NCBI GenBank assembly: GCA_020073445.1
Contig: JAIQFE010000019.1
Span: 124,001-188,000 of the forward strand
Direction: 5' to 3'
DNA: 64,000 bases
From: Terriglobia bacterium
Lineage (GTDB): Bacteria; Acidobacteriota; Terriglobia; Bryobacterales; Bryobacteraceae
The notes below the pieces were generated by a model. That model was not told the origin of the DNA, did no database searches, and saw only the letters and a program-made list of their open reading frames with translations. The stretch's first letter is position 1. The number at the start of each line of letters is the position of its first letter. Shown here one piece after another: positions 19,368 through 28,366 of this stretch. The position numbers and the translations under genes were made by a program.

Positions 19368-21805
19368 AGATCACGTACTGCCGCCTCGACGCGCTGAGCC
19401 AGCGCGGTGTAGTCGTCGCCGTCTAGTTTGAGCGGCGCGCCGAACTTGATCCGCGCGCGGCCGGGCTTGGCCATGCGCCAGCTCTTGTGGAGGACCCGGT
19501 CCAGGCCTTCCAGGCGCACAGGGATTACCTGTGTCGCCAGCCGTGACGCCATCATCGCCACGCCCGGCTGGAAAGGATGAATCTCGCCCGCATCCGTCCG
19601 GTCGCCTTCCGGAAAAATCAAGATGCACCAGCCTTCGCTCATCAGGCGTCCAGCGTAGCGCAGCGCGTCCATGGCGCCCGCTTCCCGCTGGGGCAGCGGG
19701 AAAATATTGAAGAACAAGGATGCCAGGAAGAAGCTCAAGCCGCTCGTAAATCTCTGCCGGCGCGAGAAGCGTTCCGGATGGAAGTGCGCCGCGAAGAATT
19801 CGCGCGATGCCGCGATCGCCACACGCCGGCGCAAACGATACGGCAGCGCCATCAGGATCGTCGGGCCGTCGAAATGGCTCTGGTGATTCGATGCGAAGAT
19901 CACGGGGGCGTTCACGCGGTCGAGATTGTCCCGGCCTTCGATTTTCAACCAGGCGAACGCGCGGGCGAGCGGCAGGATCACCAGCGCCAGGCCGATATCG
20001 CGCACCAGGGAAGCAATTCTCGACCGCGGCCAACTCGGGATCTCTTGCGCCGGAGCGGCGGTAGCAGCGACCGTGGGATGGTCGCGGATCGACGTCAGAT
20101 CGCCCACGGTTCGAGCGGTCTGGAAATCCGGCTCGTTCACGCCCAACTGGATCATCAGTTCGACCCGTTCCAGCGAGCTCAAACCCAGTTCTTCAAGCGT
20201 CGTCTCCGGTGTGAGCGTTCGCCCGTGCGCGTACTGCGCCATCAGTTGCTCGATCGCACTGCCGGTTCGCGAGGGCTCAACTCGACCGCCAGAATTCACC
20301 CACTGCCAGATCGCCGCGCGCTTCAGCTTGCCGGTGCCTTCGGTGCGAGGTAGTTCGCGATCCGGCCACAGGCTCACGCCTTGAATGCGCTGATGATCTT
20401 CCAGCTTGCTATTGGCGGCGCGTACAATGGCGTCCGCGTCGGCTCCTGGTTCAAGAACAAACACAGCGTGAACGCGGTCCTTCCCCACGGCCGCGGATTC
20501 CTTGACGCCGGGGATCTCGTCCAACACGCGCTCGACGTCTTCCGGAAAAACTTTCAGGCCTTCCGGAGTGACGATCATTTCTTTCTTGCGGCCCTTGACC
20601 GACAGCCTGCCTTCGGCGTCGAATGCACCGATGTCGCCGGTGTGCAGCCAGCCGCCTTCGAAGGAGGTTTCCTCAGTTTGCCCGTAATAGCCCGAGCTGA
20701 CGTTTTCGCCGCGCACCAGGATTTCACCGTCGGGCGCGATCTTCACCTCCACCCCGCCAATCGGTGTGCCCACCGTGCCCCGGCGCGCGTGGAACGGATG
20801 ATTCAGCGTGACAATTGGCGCGGTTTCGGTCAACCCATAGCCTTGGATCGTGAGAAACCCGAGGCTCGACCAGAACTCCTCCACATCCGGCGCGAGCGGT
20901 GCGGCGCCCACCACGAACGCCCAGAACTTCCACCCGAACAAGCGATGAATGCGGCGGTAGTGCCACCAGCGCCGCGGCCAGCGCGCACCCTTGGGCAAAT
21001 CCGTGGCCGCCTCGGGAAACTGCCGCACGACGTATTCGCGCAGGATCTCAAGAATCTTCGGCACCGACACCAGCACGGAGATCCGCCGCGAGCGAATCTG
21101 CCGGATGATTTCTTCCGGGCTGTATCCCCGCATGAACACCACCACGCCCGGCAGCATCGGCGGGACGAAGGTCGCCATCGCCTGGCCGAACATGTGGCTC
21201 AGCGGCAGCAGATTCAGGAAGCGGAGAGGAAAGAAAGGGCCGCCGAAACGCCGGTATTTCCGGATCTCCGTTTCTACGGGAACGATGTTGGCGAGGATGT
21301 TGCGATGCGTGATGATCACGCCCTTGGGATCCGCCGTAGCTCCGGAAGTGAAGACGATTTCGGCGACGTCATCGCGACTCACGGGCTCGGGGGAAACCGT
21401 GCGGGTGTCTAACCAGTCGACTTCGGCGAGCCGCCAGGGATGGGGCTCGGCGCCTTCGGGCCACACGACCTCGTCGCCGATCCAGACGATGCGGGCTTCC
21501 ACACGGTCGCGGATGCGCAACAAAAAACCGGATGACGCGCGGTAATCGACCGGGACCACGATCGCTCCTACCAGCAAGCAAGCCCAGAATGCCGCGATCC
21601 ACTCAGGGCGGTTTTCGCTCCAGAGGACGACTTTGTCGCCCTTGCGAACGCCCGCTACGTGGAGCTTCACAGCTAGTGCGCGCGCGGCCTGGGCGGTCTG
21701 CCGATACGTTCGCTGCTCGATGCGGAAGCCATCGTCATAGACCAGAAAGGGATCGGAAAGCTCGGCGAGGTCCGCGAAGAAATCGAGCAGCGTGTCGCGC
21801 TTCAT
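19364..21805 (-). CDS. Acyl-(AMP) ligase / carrier domain / PlsC acyltransferase fusion
   Basis: 813 residues in three parts. Residues 1 to about 500 are an AMP-forming acyl ligase (P-loop TSGATADPKGV; GYGLTETAPIV; LHTGDIGAFD; the Lys of GTGKLKRAAI). About 515-580 is an acyl-carrier-like domain (ETTLEELGLSSLERVELM, with Ser as possible phosphopantetheine site). From about 620 comes a PlsC-type acyltransferase with SNHQSHFD (HX4D) and FPEGDRT. It could activate a free fatty acid, hold it on the carrier and place it on a lysophospholipid, like E. coli Aas but with the domains in the opposite order. Confidence 0.88.
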   Translation of the reverse strand: MKRDTLLDFFADLAELSDPFLVYDDGFRIEQRTYRQTAQAARALAVKLHVAGVRKGDKVVLWSENRPEWIAAFWACLLVGAIVVPVDYRASSGFLLRIRDRVEARIVWIGDEVVWPEGAEPHPWRLAEVDWLDTRTVSPEPVSRDDVAEIVFTSGATADPKGVIITHRNILANIVPVETEIRKYRRFGGPFFPLRFLNLLPLSHMFGQAMATFVPPMLPGVVVFMRGYSPEEIIRQIRSRRISVLVSVPKILEILREYVVRQFPEAATDLPKGARWPRRWWHYRRIHRLFGWKFWAFVVGAAPLAPDVEEFWSSLGFLTIQGYGLTETAPIVTLNHPFHARRGTVGTPIGGVEVKIAPDGEILVRGENVSSGYYGQTEETSFEGGWLHTGDIGAFDAEGRLSVKGRKKEMIVTPEGLKVFPEDVERVLDEIPGVKESAAVGKDRVHAVFVLEPGADADAIVRAANSKLEDHQRIQGVSLWPDRELPRTEGTGKLKRAAIWQWVNSGGRVEPSRTGSAIEQLMAQYAHGRTLTPETTLEELGLSSLERVELMIQLGVNEPDFQTARTVGDLTSIRDHPTVAATAAPAQEIPSWPRSRIASLVRDIGLALVILPLARAFAWLKIEGRDNLDRVNAPVIFASNHQSHFDGPTILMALPYRLRRRVAIAASREFFAAHFHPERFSRRQRFTSGLSFFLASLFFNIFPLPQREAGAMDALRYAGRLMSEGWCILIFPEGDRTDAGEIHPFQPGVAMMASRLATQVIPVRLEGLDRVLHKSWRMAKPGRARIKFGAPLKLDGDDYTALAQRVEAAVRDL

Positions 21806-21828
21806 GCGAATTATGATTGCCAGTGGTT

Positions 21829-21908
21829 CTAAAGGCGTTGATTGATTACCGTCGGCACATCCCGCGCACCGTGCACGACTGCTACGATCTCGATCGGCTG
21901 CCTTGGTG
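21829..21908 (-). pseudogene. C-terminal scar of a RelE/ParE-type toxin gene
   Basis: Just after, and partly overlapping, the antitoxin gene, another frame on the minus strand reads [18 protein letters not shown] and then NQRL and a stop (TAG at 21829-21831). This matches the usual end of RelE/ParE toxins (..IEI..V.HG.RD.P..). Only about 26 codons remain, without a start, and the antitoxin reads out of frame into the same bases. A deletion appears to have removed the antitoxin tail and most of the toxin. Confidence 0.55.
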
Positions 21909-22145
21909 CAAACCTACGTCAAACTCGGCCAGGAGCCGGGTCATGACTTCCTCCCCGTCTACGCTCTCGCCTGCATTCAGCGATTCCAGGCGTTCACGGA
22001 TGGCTTCCCCGAATGCGGCAACTCGAACGACTCGCGATTCCTCTTCGCAGACCAGTCGCTCGACGTACGCCTCCACCGAGACACCTTCGGCGTCCGCCTT
22101 GGCTTTGAGCCTTGCCTCGATCTCAGGTGAGAGGTCAATGGTCAC
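21882..22145 (-). CDS. ParD-like antitoxin, C-terminus altered by deletion
   Basis: 87 residues with a GTG start. The N-terminus ([20 protein letters not shown]) looks like a ribbon-helix-helix or ParD-type antitoxin; the region [19 protein letters not shown] matches the family tail that wraps the toxin. The last dozen residues ([11 protein letters not shown]) are out-of-frame reading of toxin sequence. With the toxin gone it is probably a non-functional remnant or at most an orphan repressor. Confidence 0.6.
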   Translation of the reverse strand: MTIDLSPEIEARLKAKADAEGVSVEAYVERLVCEEESRVVRVAAFGEAIRERLESLNAGESVDGEEVMTRLLAEFDVGLHQGSRSRS

Positions 22146-22283
22146 GCGAACTCCGCTTTCAGGTTAACAACTTCTCCGTCAGGGGTTGTAGCTGGATCGT
22201 ACTTCGGTTATGTCGCTACCGGCCTTCCACTTTCGCTCCTGTTTTTTGGTATCTTCAATGACGCCCGGTATCCTCTGCCGGCA

Positions 22284-22763
22284 GTGAGCGTCATGACAGA
22301 ATCCATCACAGTAAATATCAACGGCACGACCTACTCCCACGACGTGGAGCCGAGACTACTCCTGATTCATTACCTCCGTGAAGTGGTCGGACTCACGGGT
22401 CCGCACATCGGTTGCGAGACGTCGCTGTGCGGCGCCTGCACCGTGGAGCTGAACGGCAAGGCCGTCAAAAGCTGCGCTGTCTTTGCGATCCAGTGCGACG
22501 GCGCCAAGATCCTGACCATCGAAGGCATGGCCGCCAACGGCAAGCTGCACAAGATCCAGGAAGCGTTCTGGAATGAGCACGGCCTGCAGTGCGGTTTCTG
22601 CACGCCGGGCATGATCATGACCACCAAGCAGATTCTGGATCGCAACCCTAACCCGACCGATCAGGAAATCCGGCATGGCCTCGAAGGCAATCTGTGCCGC
22701 TGCACTGGATACCAGCACATCGTGAACGCGGTGAAAGCCGCCGCCAAGGTCGCAGGAGCGTAA
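22284..22763 (+). CDS. coxS: CO dehydrogenase-like small (2Fe-2S) subunit
   Basis: 159 residues from GTG 22284, or 156 from ATG 22293. Ferredoxin motif [10 protein letters not shown], then [10 protein letters not shown] and NLCRCTGY for the second [2Fe-2S] cluster. No export signal, so cytoplasmic, unlike the first cluster in this window. First gene of coxS-coxL-coxM-coxG, spaced 3 nt from coxL. It moves electrons from the Mo site to FAD. Confidence 0.93.
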   Translation: MSVMTESITVNINGTTYSHDVEPRLLLIHYLREVVGLTGPHIGCETSLCGACTVELNGKAVKSCAVFAIQCDGAKILTIEGMAANGKLHKIQEAFWNEHGLQCGFCTPGMIMTTKQILDRNPNPTDQEIRHGLEGNLCRCTGYQHIVNAVKAAAKVAGA

Positions 22764-22766
22764 ATC

Positions 22767-25103
22767 ATGGCCACCACCACGATCACCAAAACCGAGAAGC
22801 TGGTCGGCAAGCGCATTCGCCGCCGCGAAGATCCTCGCCTCATTACCGGCACTGCCACCTACGTCGACGACATCAAGATGCCCGGCATGCTGTATGCCGC
22901 GATCCTGCGAAGTCCGCACGCCGCAGCCAAGATCCGTTCCATCGACATCAGCAAGGCGAAGGCTCTCAAGGGTGTTCACGCGGTATTCGTCGGTGAAGAC
23001 ACCAAGGACGCCGGCGCAGTACCCTGTGCCGCTTCGCTGCCCGGGCTGCGAGTCCCGCATCATAACGTGCTGGCGATTGATCGCGTGTATCTCGTCGGTC
23101 ACCCCGTGGCCGTCGTCGTCGCGACCGACCGCTACATTGCGCGCGACGGCGCGGAGCTGATCGAAGTCGACTACGAAGTCGAGAGTGCTGTTGCCGATCC
23201 CGAGAAAGCGCTCGCCCCGGGCGCTCATGCGGTGCATCCCCAGTGGCCGGATAACGTCGCCTTTAATTTCCACCAGGAAGGAGGCGATGTCGCCAAGGCG
23301 TTCGCCGAGGCCGACGTGATCGTGAAGCAGCGCATCGTCAGCCAGCGATTGATTCCGAATTCCATGGAAACGCGCGGTGTGGTTGCGGATTGGCGCGCGG
23401 CGGATCGCACCATGAACCTGTACACCTCCACGCAGGCCCCGCATCTGGTGCGCTCGCTGGTGGCGCAGATTCTGGGGCTGGAAGAGAACCGGTTTCGCGT
23501 GGTGGCTCCCGAGGTCGGGGGCGGCTTCGGCGCCAAGATCCAGACCTACGCGGAGGAAATCCTGCTGGCCTGGATTTCCATGAAGCTGCAGAAGCCGGTG
23601 AAGTGGATCGAATCGCGCCGCGAGAATTTCACCTGCACCATTCACGGGCGCGGCCACGTGGACTTCTACGAGATCGCCGCGAAACGCGACGGCACCATCT
23701 TGGGGATCAAGCTCAAGCTCATCCAGGATCTCGGCGCGTATTTCACGATTTTGACTCCGGGCATTCCCACTCTCAGCGTACTGATGATGCCAGGTCTGTA
23801 TCGCACGCCCAACATCTCCGCCGATATCGTCGGTGCGTTCACCAATTGCTCGCCCACCGATGCGTATCGCGGTGCGGGCCGTCCGGAAGCCACCCACGGC
23901 ATCGAACGCATGGTGGATATGTTGGCGGCCGAGCTGAAGATGGATCCGGCCGAGATCCGGCTGAAGAATTTCGTGCGCAACGAAGAGTTTCCATTTCCCA
24001 CGGCCACCGGCCTGGTCTACGATACGGGCGACTATTCCGCGCCGCTCAAAAAGGCCATGGATATGGCCGATTACGACAAACTTCGCAAGGAGCAGGCCGA
24101 GGCACGCAAGCAGGGCAGGTACATGGGCATCGGCCTGTGCGCGTATGGCGAGATTTGCGCGTTCGGTCCTTCTCCGGCCACACCTGCAGGCGGATGGGAA
24201 AGCGCCACGGTAAAGATCGAGCCGTCGGGCCAGGTCACCGTCCTGACCGGGATCTCTCCGCACGGCCAGGGCGAGGAAACCACGTTCGCCCAGATCACGG
24301 GCGACGAACTGGGAGTGGGTATCGACGACGTACTCGTCTTGCACGGCGACACATCGATGGTGCCGTACGGCATCGGCACTTTCGGCAGCCGCTCGACGGC
24401 AGTCGGAGGCACGGCTTTGTACTACGCCTTGCAGGATTTGAAGGCGAAGGTCAAGAAATTCGGTGCGATGCTGCTCGAATCCGAAGACGTGACTCTCGCC
24501 GGCGGCAAGTGCACCGATAACAAAACCGGCAAATCGGTCGGGTTCAAGGAAATCGCAGCCGCGGCGTATCGGGCGATGAAACTTCCTCCCAACACGGAGC
24601 CCGGTCTGGTGGCGACCCATTTCTGGGAGCCGTCGAACTTCACGTTCCCCTTCGGAGCGCACCTGGTGGTCACCGAAGTGAACGGCGAGACCGGCGATGT
24701 CGCCATCAAACGTTATATCGCCGTGGACGATTGCGGAAACATTCTGAATCCGCTGATCGTCGACGGGCAGGTGCACGGCGGCGTGGCCCAGGGTATTGGC
24801 CAGGCGCTGTGGGAGCAGGCGGTCTATGACGATAACGGCCAGCTGGTCACCGGCGAGTTCATGGATTACACCATGCCGCGCGCGCACATGATGCCGTGGA
24901 TCGAAAGCGCCCATACCGTTACGCCCACGCCGGTAAATCCGTTAGGGGTTAAAGGCGTCGGTGAAGCGGGAACCATCGGCGCATCGCCGGCCGTGGTCAA
25001 CTCCGTGGTGGACGCCCTGTCGACGCTGGGCGTCAAGCATCTCGATATGCCGCTCACGCCTGAAAAACTCTGGAAGCTAATATCCGCCGGGAGGCAGGCA
25101 TGA
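22767..25103 (+). CDS. coxL: CO dehydrogenase-like large subunit, form II
   Basis: 778 residues with the Moco-binding architecture. The active-site loop reads AYRGAGR (366-372), the signature of form II enzymes; true high-activity form I CO dehydrogenases have AYXCSFR with the Cu-binding Cys. The catalytic Glu is in GVKGVGEAGTIG (about 733). APEVGGGFGAK and GSRSTAVGG are also kept. Form II enzymes may oxidise CO poorly or act on other aldehydes or heterocycles; substrate uncertain. The stop overlaps the coxM ATG (ATGA). Confidence 0.93.
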   Translation: MATTTITKTEKLVGKRIRRREDPRLITGTATYVDDIKMPGMLYAAILRSPHAAAKIRSIDISKAKALKGVHAVFVGEDTKDAGAVPCAASLPGLRVPHHNVLAIDRVYLVGHPVAVVVATDRYIARDGAELIEVDYEVESAVADPEKALAPGAHAVHPQWPDNVAFNFHQEGGDVAKAFAEADVIVKQRIVSQRLIPNSMETRGVVADWRAADRTMNLYTSTQAPHLVRSLVAQILGLEENRFRVVAPEVGGGFGAKIQTYAEEILLAWISMKLQKPVKWIESRRENFTCTIHGRGHVDFYEIAAKRDGTILGIKLKLIQDLGAYFTILTPGIPTLSVLMMPGLYRTPNISADIVGAFTNCSPTDAYRGAGRPEATHGIERMVDMLAAELKMDPAEIRLKNFVRNEEFPFPTATGLVYDTGDYSAPLKKAMDMADYDKLRKEQAEARKQGRYMGIGLCAYGEICAFGPSPATPAGGWESATVKIEPSGQVTVLTGISPHGQGEETTFAQITGDELGVGIDDVLVLHGDTSMVPYGIGTFGSRSTAVGGTALYYALQDLKAKVKKFGAMLLESEDVTLAGGKCTDNKTGKSVGFKEIAAAAYRAMKLPPNTEPGLVATHFWEPSNFTFPFGAHLVVTEVNGETGDVAIKRYIAVDDCGNILNPLIVDGQVHGGVAQGIGQALWEQAVYDDNGQLVTGEFMDYTMPRAHMMPWIESAHTVTPTPVNPLGVKGVGEAGTIGASPAVVNSVVDALSTLGVKHLDMPLTPEKLWKLISAGRQA

Positions 25104-25954
25104 TTCCCCAACAGTTCGAATACTCCGCGCCCAAGACTCTGGACGAAGCGCTGGGCTTGCTGGCTGAAGGCGCGAGGCCGCTGGCAGGCGGCATGAGCTT
25201 GATCCCGATGATGAAGCTCCGCCTGGCAAACCCGGAGCATCTGGTCGACCTGGGCCGCATCAAGGACCTGAGTTACATCCGCGAGCAAGGCACCGTAATC
25301 CACGTAGGCGCGACTACCACGCATCACGATGTCGAGAGTTCGCCGTTGCTGCGTGGAAAGTGCCCCCTGCTGGCGGAGACGGCCTCCTATATCGGCGATG
25401 TCCAGGTGCGCAACATGGGCACCATCGGCGGCAGCGTGGCGCATGCCGATCCCTCGGCCGACTATCCGGCCGCTCTGCAGGCGTTGGAAGCGAAGATTAT
25501 ACTGAGGGGCGCGAAGTCGGAACGCACGGTCACGGCGGAGGATTTCTTCGTCGATACGTTCACCACCGCGCTTGAGCCGGGTGAAATTGTGCGCGAAGTG
25601 ATCGTGCCGGTCGATGGCGATGGCACCGGAACCAGCTACCAGAAGGTGCTCCAGCCGGCTAGCGGATTCGCCATCGTCGGCGTCGCCGTGCGCCTGCGGA
25701 AAAGTGGCGACAAGATCAGCATGGCGCGGATCGGCGTCACGGGTCTTTCGAACCGGGCGTTCCGGGCGAAAGAAGCGGAAAAGGCTCTGGAAGGCAGAAC
25801 CGGTACGCCGGCGGAGATTCAGGCGGTCGCGGCATTGGTCGCAAAGGGCGTCGATGCGAACTCCGATCTGCACGCGTCAGCCGACTATCGGCTTCACCTA
25901 GCCACCGTGTACGCAGCGCGAGCACTGGCGGCGGCGCTAGGCCGTATTGCATAA
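25100..25954 (+). CDS. coxM: CO dehydrogenase-like medium (FAD) subunit
   Basis: 284 residues, ATGA-coupled to coxL. FAD-binding loops ARPLAGGMSLIPMMK (about 29-43) and GTIGGSVAHADPSADYPAAL are typical. It lacks the four-Cys insertion seen in the FAD subunit at 2693, so there is no extra 4Fe-4S cluster. It takes electrons from CoxS to the quinone pool or another acceptor. Confidence 0.93.
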   Translation: MIPQQFEYSAPKTLDEALGLLAEGARPLAGGMSLIPMMKLRLANPEHLVDLGRIKDLSYIREQGTVIHVGATTTHHDVESSPLLRGKCPLLAETASYIGDVQVRNMGTIGGSVAHADPSADYPAALQALEAKIILRGAKSERTVTAEDFFVDTFTTALEPGEIVREVIVPVDGDGTGTSYQKVLQPASGFAIVGVAVRLRKSGDKISMARIGVTGLSNRAFRAKEAEKALEGRTGTPAEIQAVAALVAKGVDANSDLHASADYRLHLATVYAARALAAALGRIA

Positions 25955-25968
25955 CGAGATCGCCAAAC

Positions 25969-26394
25969 GTGAAAATTTCCGGATCGTATTTTCTGCCGCT
26001 GCCGCCTGAGCAAGCGTATCAGAGACTCCAGGACCCCGAAATCCTGGCGGGAGCCATGCCAGGCTGCGAGAGCCTGGATAAGATCGGTGAAGACGAGTAC
26101 CGTATGAAGATGAAGATGGCGCTCGCGAGCCTCTCCGGCAACTTCGACGGGAAAGTTCGGATCACGGAGCAATCGCCGCCCAACAGTTTCAAACTGATGG
26201 TGGAAGGCTCCGGGAAAGTCGGCTTCATGAAGGGCGAAGGGCTCTTGAAATTCACGCCCAAGGACACAGGTACCGAAGTCTCCTACGAGGGCGATGTGCA
26301 GGTCGGCGGAACTATTGCGGCAGTAGGCCAGCGCCTGATCGACGGAACCGCGAAGATGATGATCAAACGGTTCTTCGATAAAGTGGCAGCGTAA
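25969..26394 (+). CDS. coxG: CoxG-like SRPBCC protein
   Basis: 141 residues from a GTG start, 14 nt after coxM. The pattern LPLPPEQAYQRLQDPEILAG, MPGCESLDKIG and GSGKVGFMKGEG is that of CoxG, a membrane-recruitment or assembly factor of CO dehydrogenase. It closes the coxSLMG operon and its 3' end overlaps the convergent membrane-protein gene by 32 nt. The usual coxD/E/F maturation genes are not in the window. Confidence 0.88.
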   Translation: MKISGSYFLPLPPEQAYQRLQDPEILAGAMPGCESLDKIGEDEYRMKMKMALASLSGNFDGKVRITEQSPPNSFKLMVEGSGKVGFMKGEGLLKFTPKDTGTEVSYEGDVQVGGTIAAVGQRLIDGTAKMMIKRFFDKVAA

Positions 26395-28366
26395 TCGCCA
26401 TTATCATCGTCAGCAGAAGGCCCAGTCCAAGGAGGACGCGGGTAAGCCGGACCTCCGGGCCGCCGTCGTAGACCAGCCGAAGTTGCACCGGGCCGCGCTT
26501 CACCGGCTCGACGTAGCTCATCCCCAGCGGGTCTTCGATCACGGGTAGCACGATACCGTCCTCGATCGCCTTCCAGCCGGGGTCATGGCTGACCTGAAGA
26601 AAGATCACCTGGCCGGGATTTGTTTCAGTGTCGATCACAGCTTCGTGCCGGTTGATCCAGCGAAAAGTCGCAGGCGGCATGGCCGGATCTTCGAGCGCGC
26701 TTACAAAAGGCTGGACGGGCTCGACGACGAGTCCGTTCTCCGGCGCGCGCGGAGCCACGGCGGATTTGGGGATCACGCGAACCGGATCGGTGGACTTGCG
26801 CGGCACTCGATAGATGACATTGTCCCCCTGCCGCCACAGCTCTGGAAGAACGCCGTCGAACTTCTTCCAGTTCCAATACGGCTTGAAGAATTCCGTGCTA
26901 TTCGGGCCTGTCATGCCAATCGCATTGGCTCCATAGGCACGCAGCCATAGGAGCGAAATCTCCGCATCGCGCGTGCCTGCGTTTTGTCCGGTGTATATCG
27001 TGTACACAGCGATACGGTACTCCTGATTCGGAATGCCCTGGTCGCAGCAGCCGTTCATCTGCGGCACATCCGTGAACATGTTCATCCACAGCGAGACATT
27101 GCCGGGTCCGAAGACACGCTCGCCCCGCAGGTTCGCCTCGAACGCTTTGGCCATCTGGTACTCGATAGTGGACGTGATCTCGATGGGCTGCGAGAGGCCA
27201 TGCGCATAACGAGCGTAGTGCACCCATTGCCTGACGCCGAATCCGGCAAGCAGCAAAGCGGCGGCGAGTTGGATGCGCGAAGGCAGCTTGCGCATATAGC
27301 AGATCAGCACGTAGGCCAAGGTTGCTGCGAACGCCATTTCGAACTCGACCTCGAACCGGCCAGGTTGCGGCAGCACGCGCCATCCGAACCACGCGTAGCC
27401 GATCGAAACGCCGCCCGCGAGCAAAGTGAAGAAGGCGAAGAAACGCAACCAACGATTTGCATTCACCCGCTTGAAGACCAACAGAAGAACGATACAAGCC
27501 GCCGCCAAAATCAGCGTGGGCCATAGTTGAGCGGAGCCGAACGACGTCCCATCCGATTGCTGCGCGTTCCTTACGACCGATGCAATGACGGACGGAGGCA
27601 GCCATGGCGATGCGACCAGATACGCGGCAACTCCCGATCCGGCCAGGACCAGCCAGTTCGAAATACGGAATGCCCCAATATGTGAGAGACAGTAGGCCAG
27701 GACTGCCATGCTCAGCCCCATTGAACCGGGCCAATTCATGAGTGGCACAGCAGCAAGGGCGAACGGCGCGAGCACGATGAATGCGCGATTTCTCAGCGAC
27801 ATGGCGCCATGCAGCGCCAGAATCACCACGGGAATCAGAGCGACCGCGCTGATGTGCGGACCCTCGCCGTAATGCACCAGGATTTGATAGCGCCGGGGCG
27901 ACAGCCAGCCACCGGTATCGGCCTGGATCAAGGGAACCAGGAAACACGCGGGCGAGATCAGCGAGTAAAGCAACGCAGCGGTCAGCGCCTGTGTCCGGTC
28001 CTTGTTGGCCGCGTAGCACAGCCAGAACAGGGTGATCGCACCTGCGCTATAGGTGATCGCCGTAAGAAAATGATACGCGTGCTGCGGAGTCCAGCCGAGC
28101 AGCGTCGACAATCCCGCGACGGTGAAGTGGAATCCCGGCTGGTACACCTTCTGGAACGGCATCCCGTTGAACCACAGCGGAAACCATGTCAGATCCGACC
28201 AGTTGGCGGCAGCCCAGCGAGCGATCGACATGTAGGAGCCTTCAATCGACTCCATCCGCTGGCTGAACTCAAGGGCAAAGAGATTCCTGCAGACATAGGC
28301 ATTGATCGCGAAGATCACTGCCATATATGCCGTGAGTATTGTGAACCGCCGCCGCGACGATTCCAT
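26363..28366 (-). CDS. Multipass membrane protein, GT-C glycosyltransferase-like
   Basis: 667 residues with about ten hydrophobic helices in the first 400 (starting FTILTAYMAVIFAINAYVC), then a soluble C-terminal region and one last helix near the end (VLLGLGLLLTMIMAITLPL). The loop after helix 1 (EGSYMSIARWAAANWSDLTW) has the acidic/aromatic look of GT-C-type lipid-linked sugar transferases or related proteins. No firm family match. It follows the methyltransferase gene with no gap (TAA then ATG), so the two are one unit, perhaps in polysaccharide modification. Confidence 0.65.
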   Translation of the reverse strand: MESSRRRFTILTAYMAVIFAINAYVCRNLFALEFSQRMESIEGSYMSIARWAAANWSDLTWFPLWFNGMPFQKVYQPGFHFTVAGLSTLLGWTPQHAYHFLTAITYSAGAITLFWLCYAANKDRTQALTAALLYSLISPACFLVPLIQADTGGWLSPRRYQILVHYGEGPHISAVALIPVVILALHGAMSLRNRAFIVLAPFALAAVPLMNWPGSMGLSMAVLAYCLSHIGAFRISNWLVLAGSGVAAYLVASPWLPPSVIASVVRNAQQSDGTSFGSAQLWPTLILAAACIVLLLVFKRVNANRWLRFFAFFTLLAGGVSIGYAWFGWRVLPQPGRFEVEFEMAFAATLAYVLICYMRKLPSRIQLAAALLLAGFGVRQWVHYARYAHGLSQPIEITSTIEYQMAKAFEANLRGERVFGPGNVSLWMNMFTDVPQMNGCCDQGIPNQEYRIAVYTIYTGQNAGTRDAEISLLWLRAYGANAIGMTGPNSTEFFKPYWNWKKFDGVLPELWRQGDNVIYRVPRKSTDPVRVIPKSAVAPRAPENGLVVEPVQPFVSALEDPAMPPATFRWINRHEAVIDTETNPGQVIFLQVSHDPGWKAIEDGIVLPVIEDPLGMSYVEPVKRGPVQLRLVYDGGPEVRLTRVLLGLGLLLTMIMAITLPLYRRTV

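Noticed and set aside
22356-24914. 852-codon open frame antisense to coxS/coxL
   Set aside because: Typical GC-rich shadow frame opposite a highly conserved gene; Arg/His-rich and without domain similarity.
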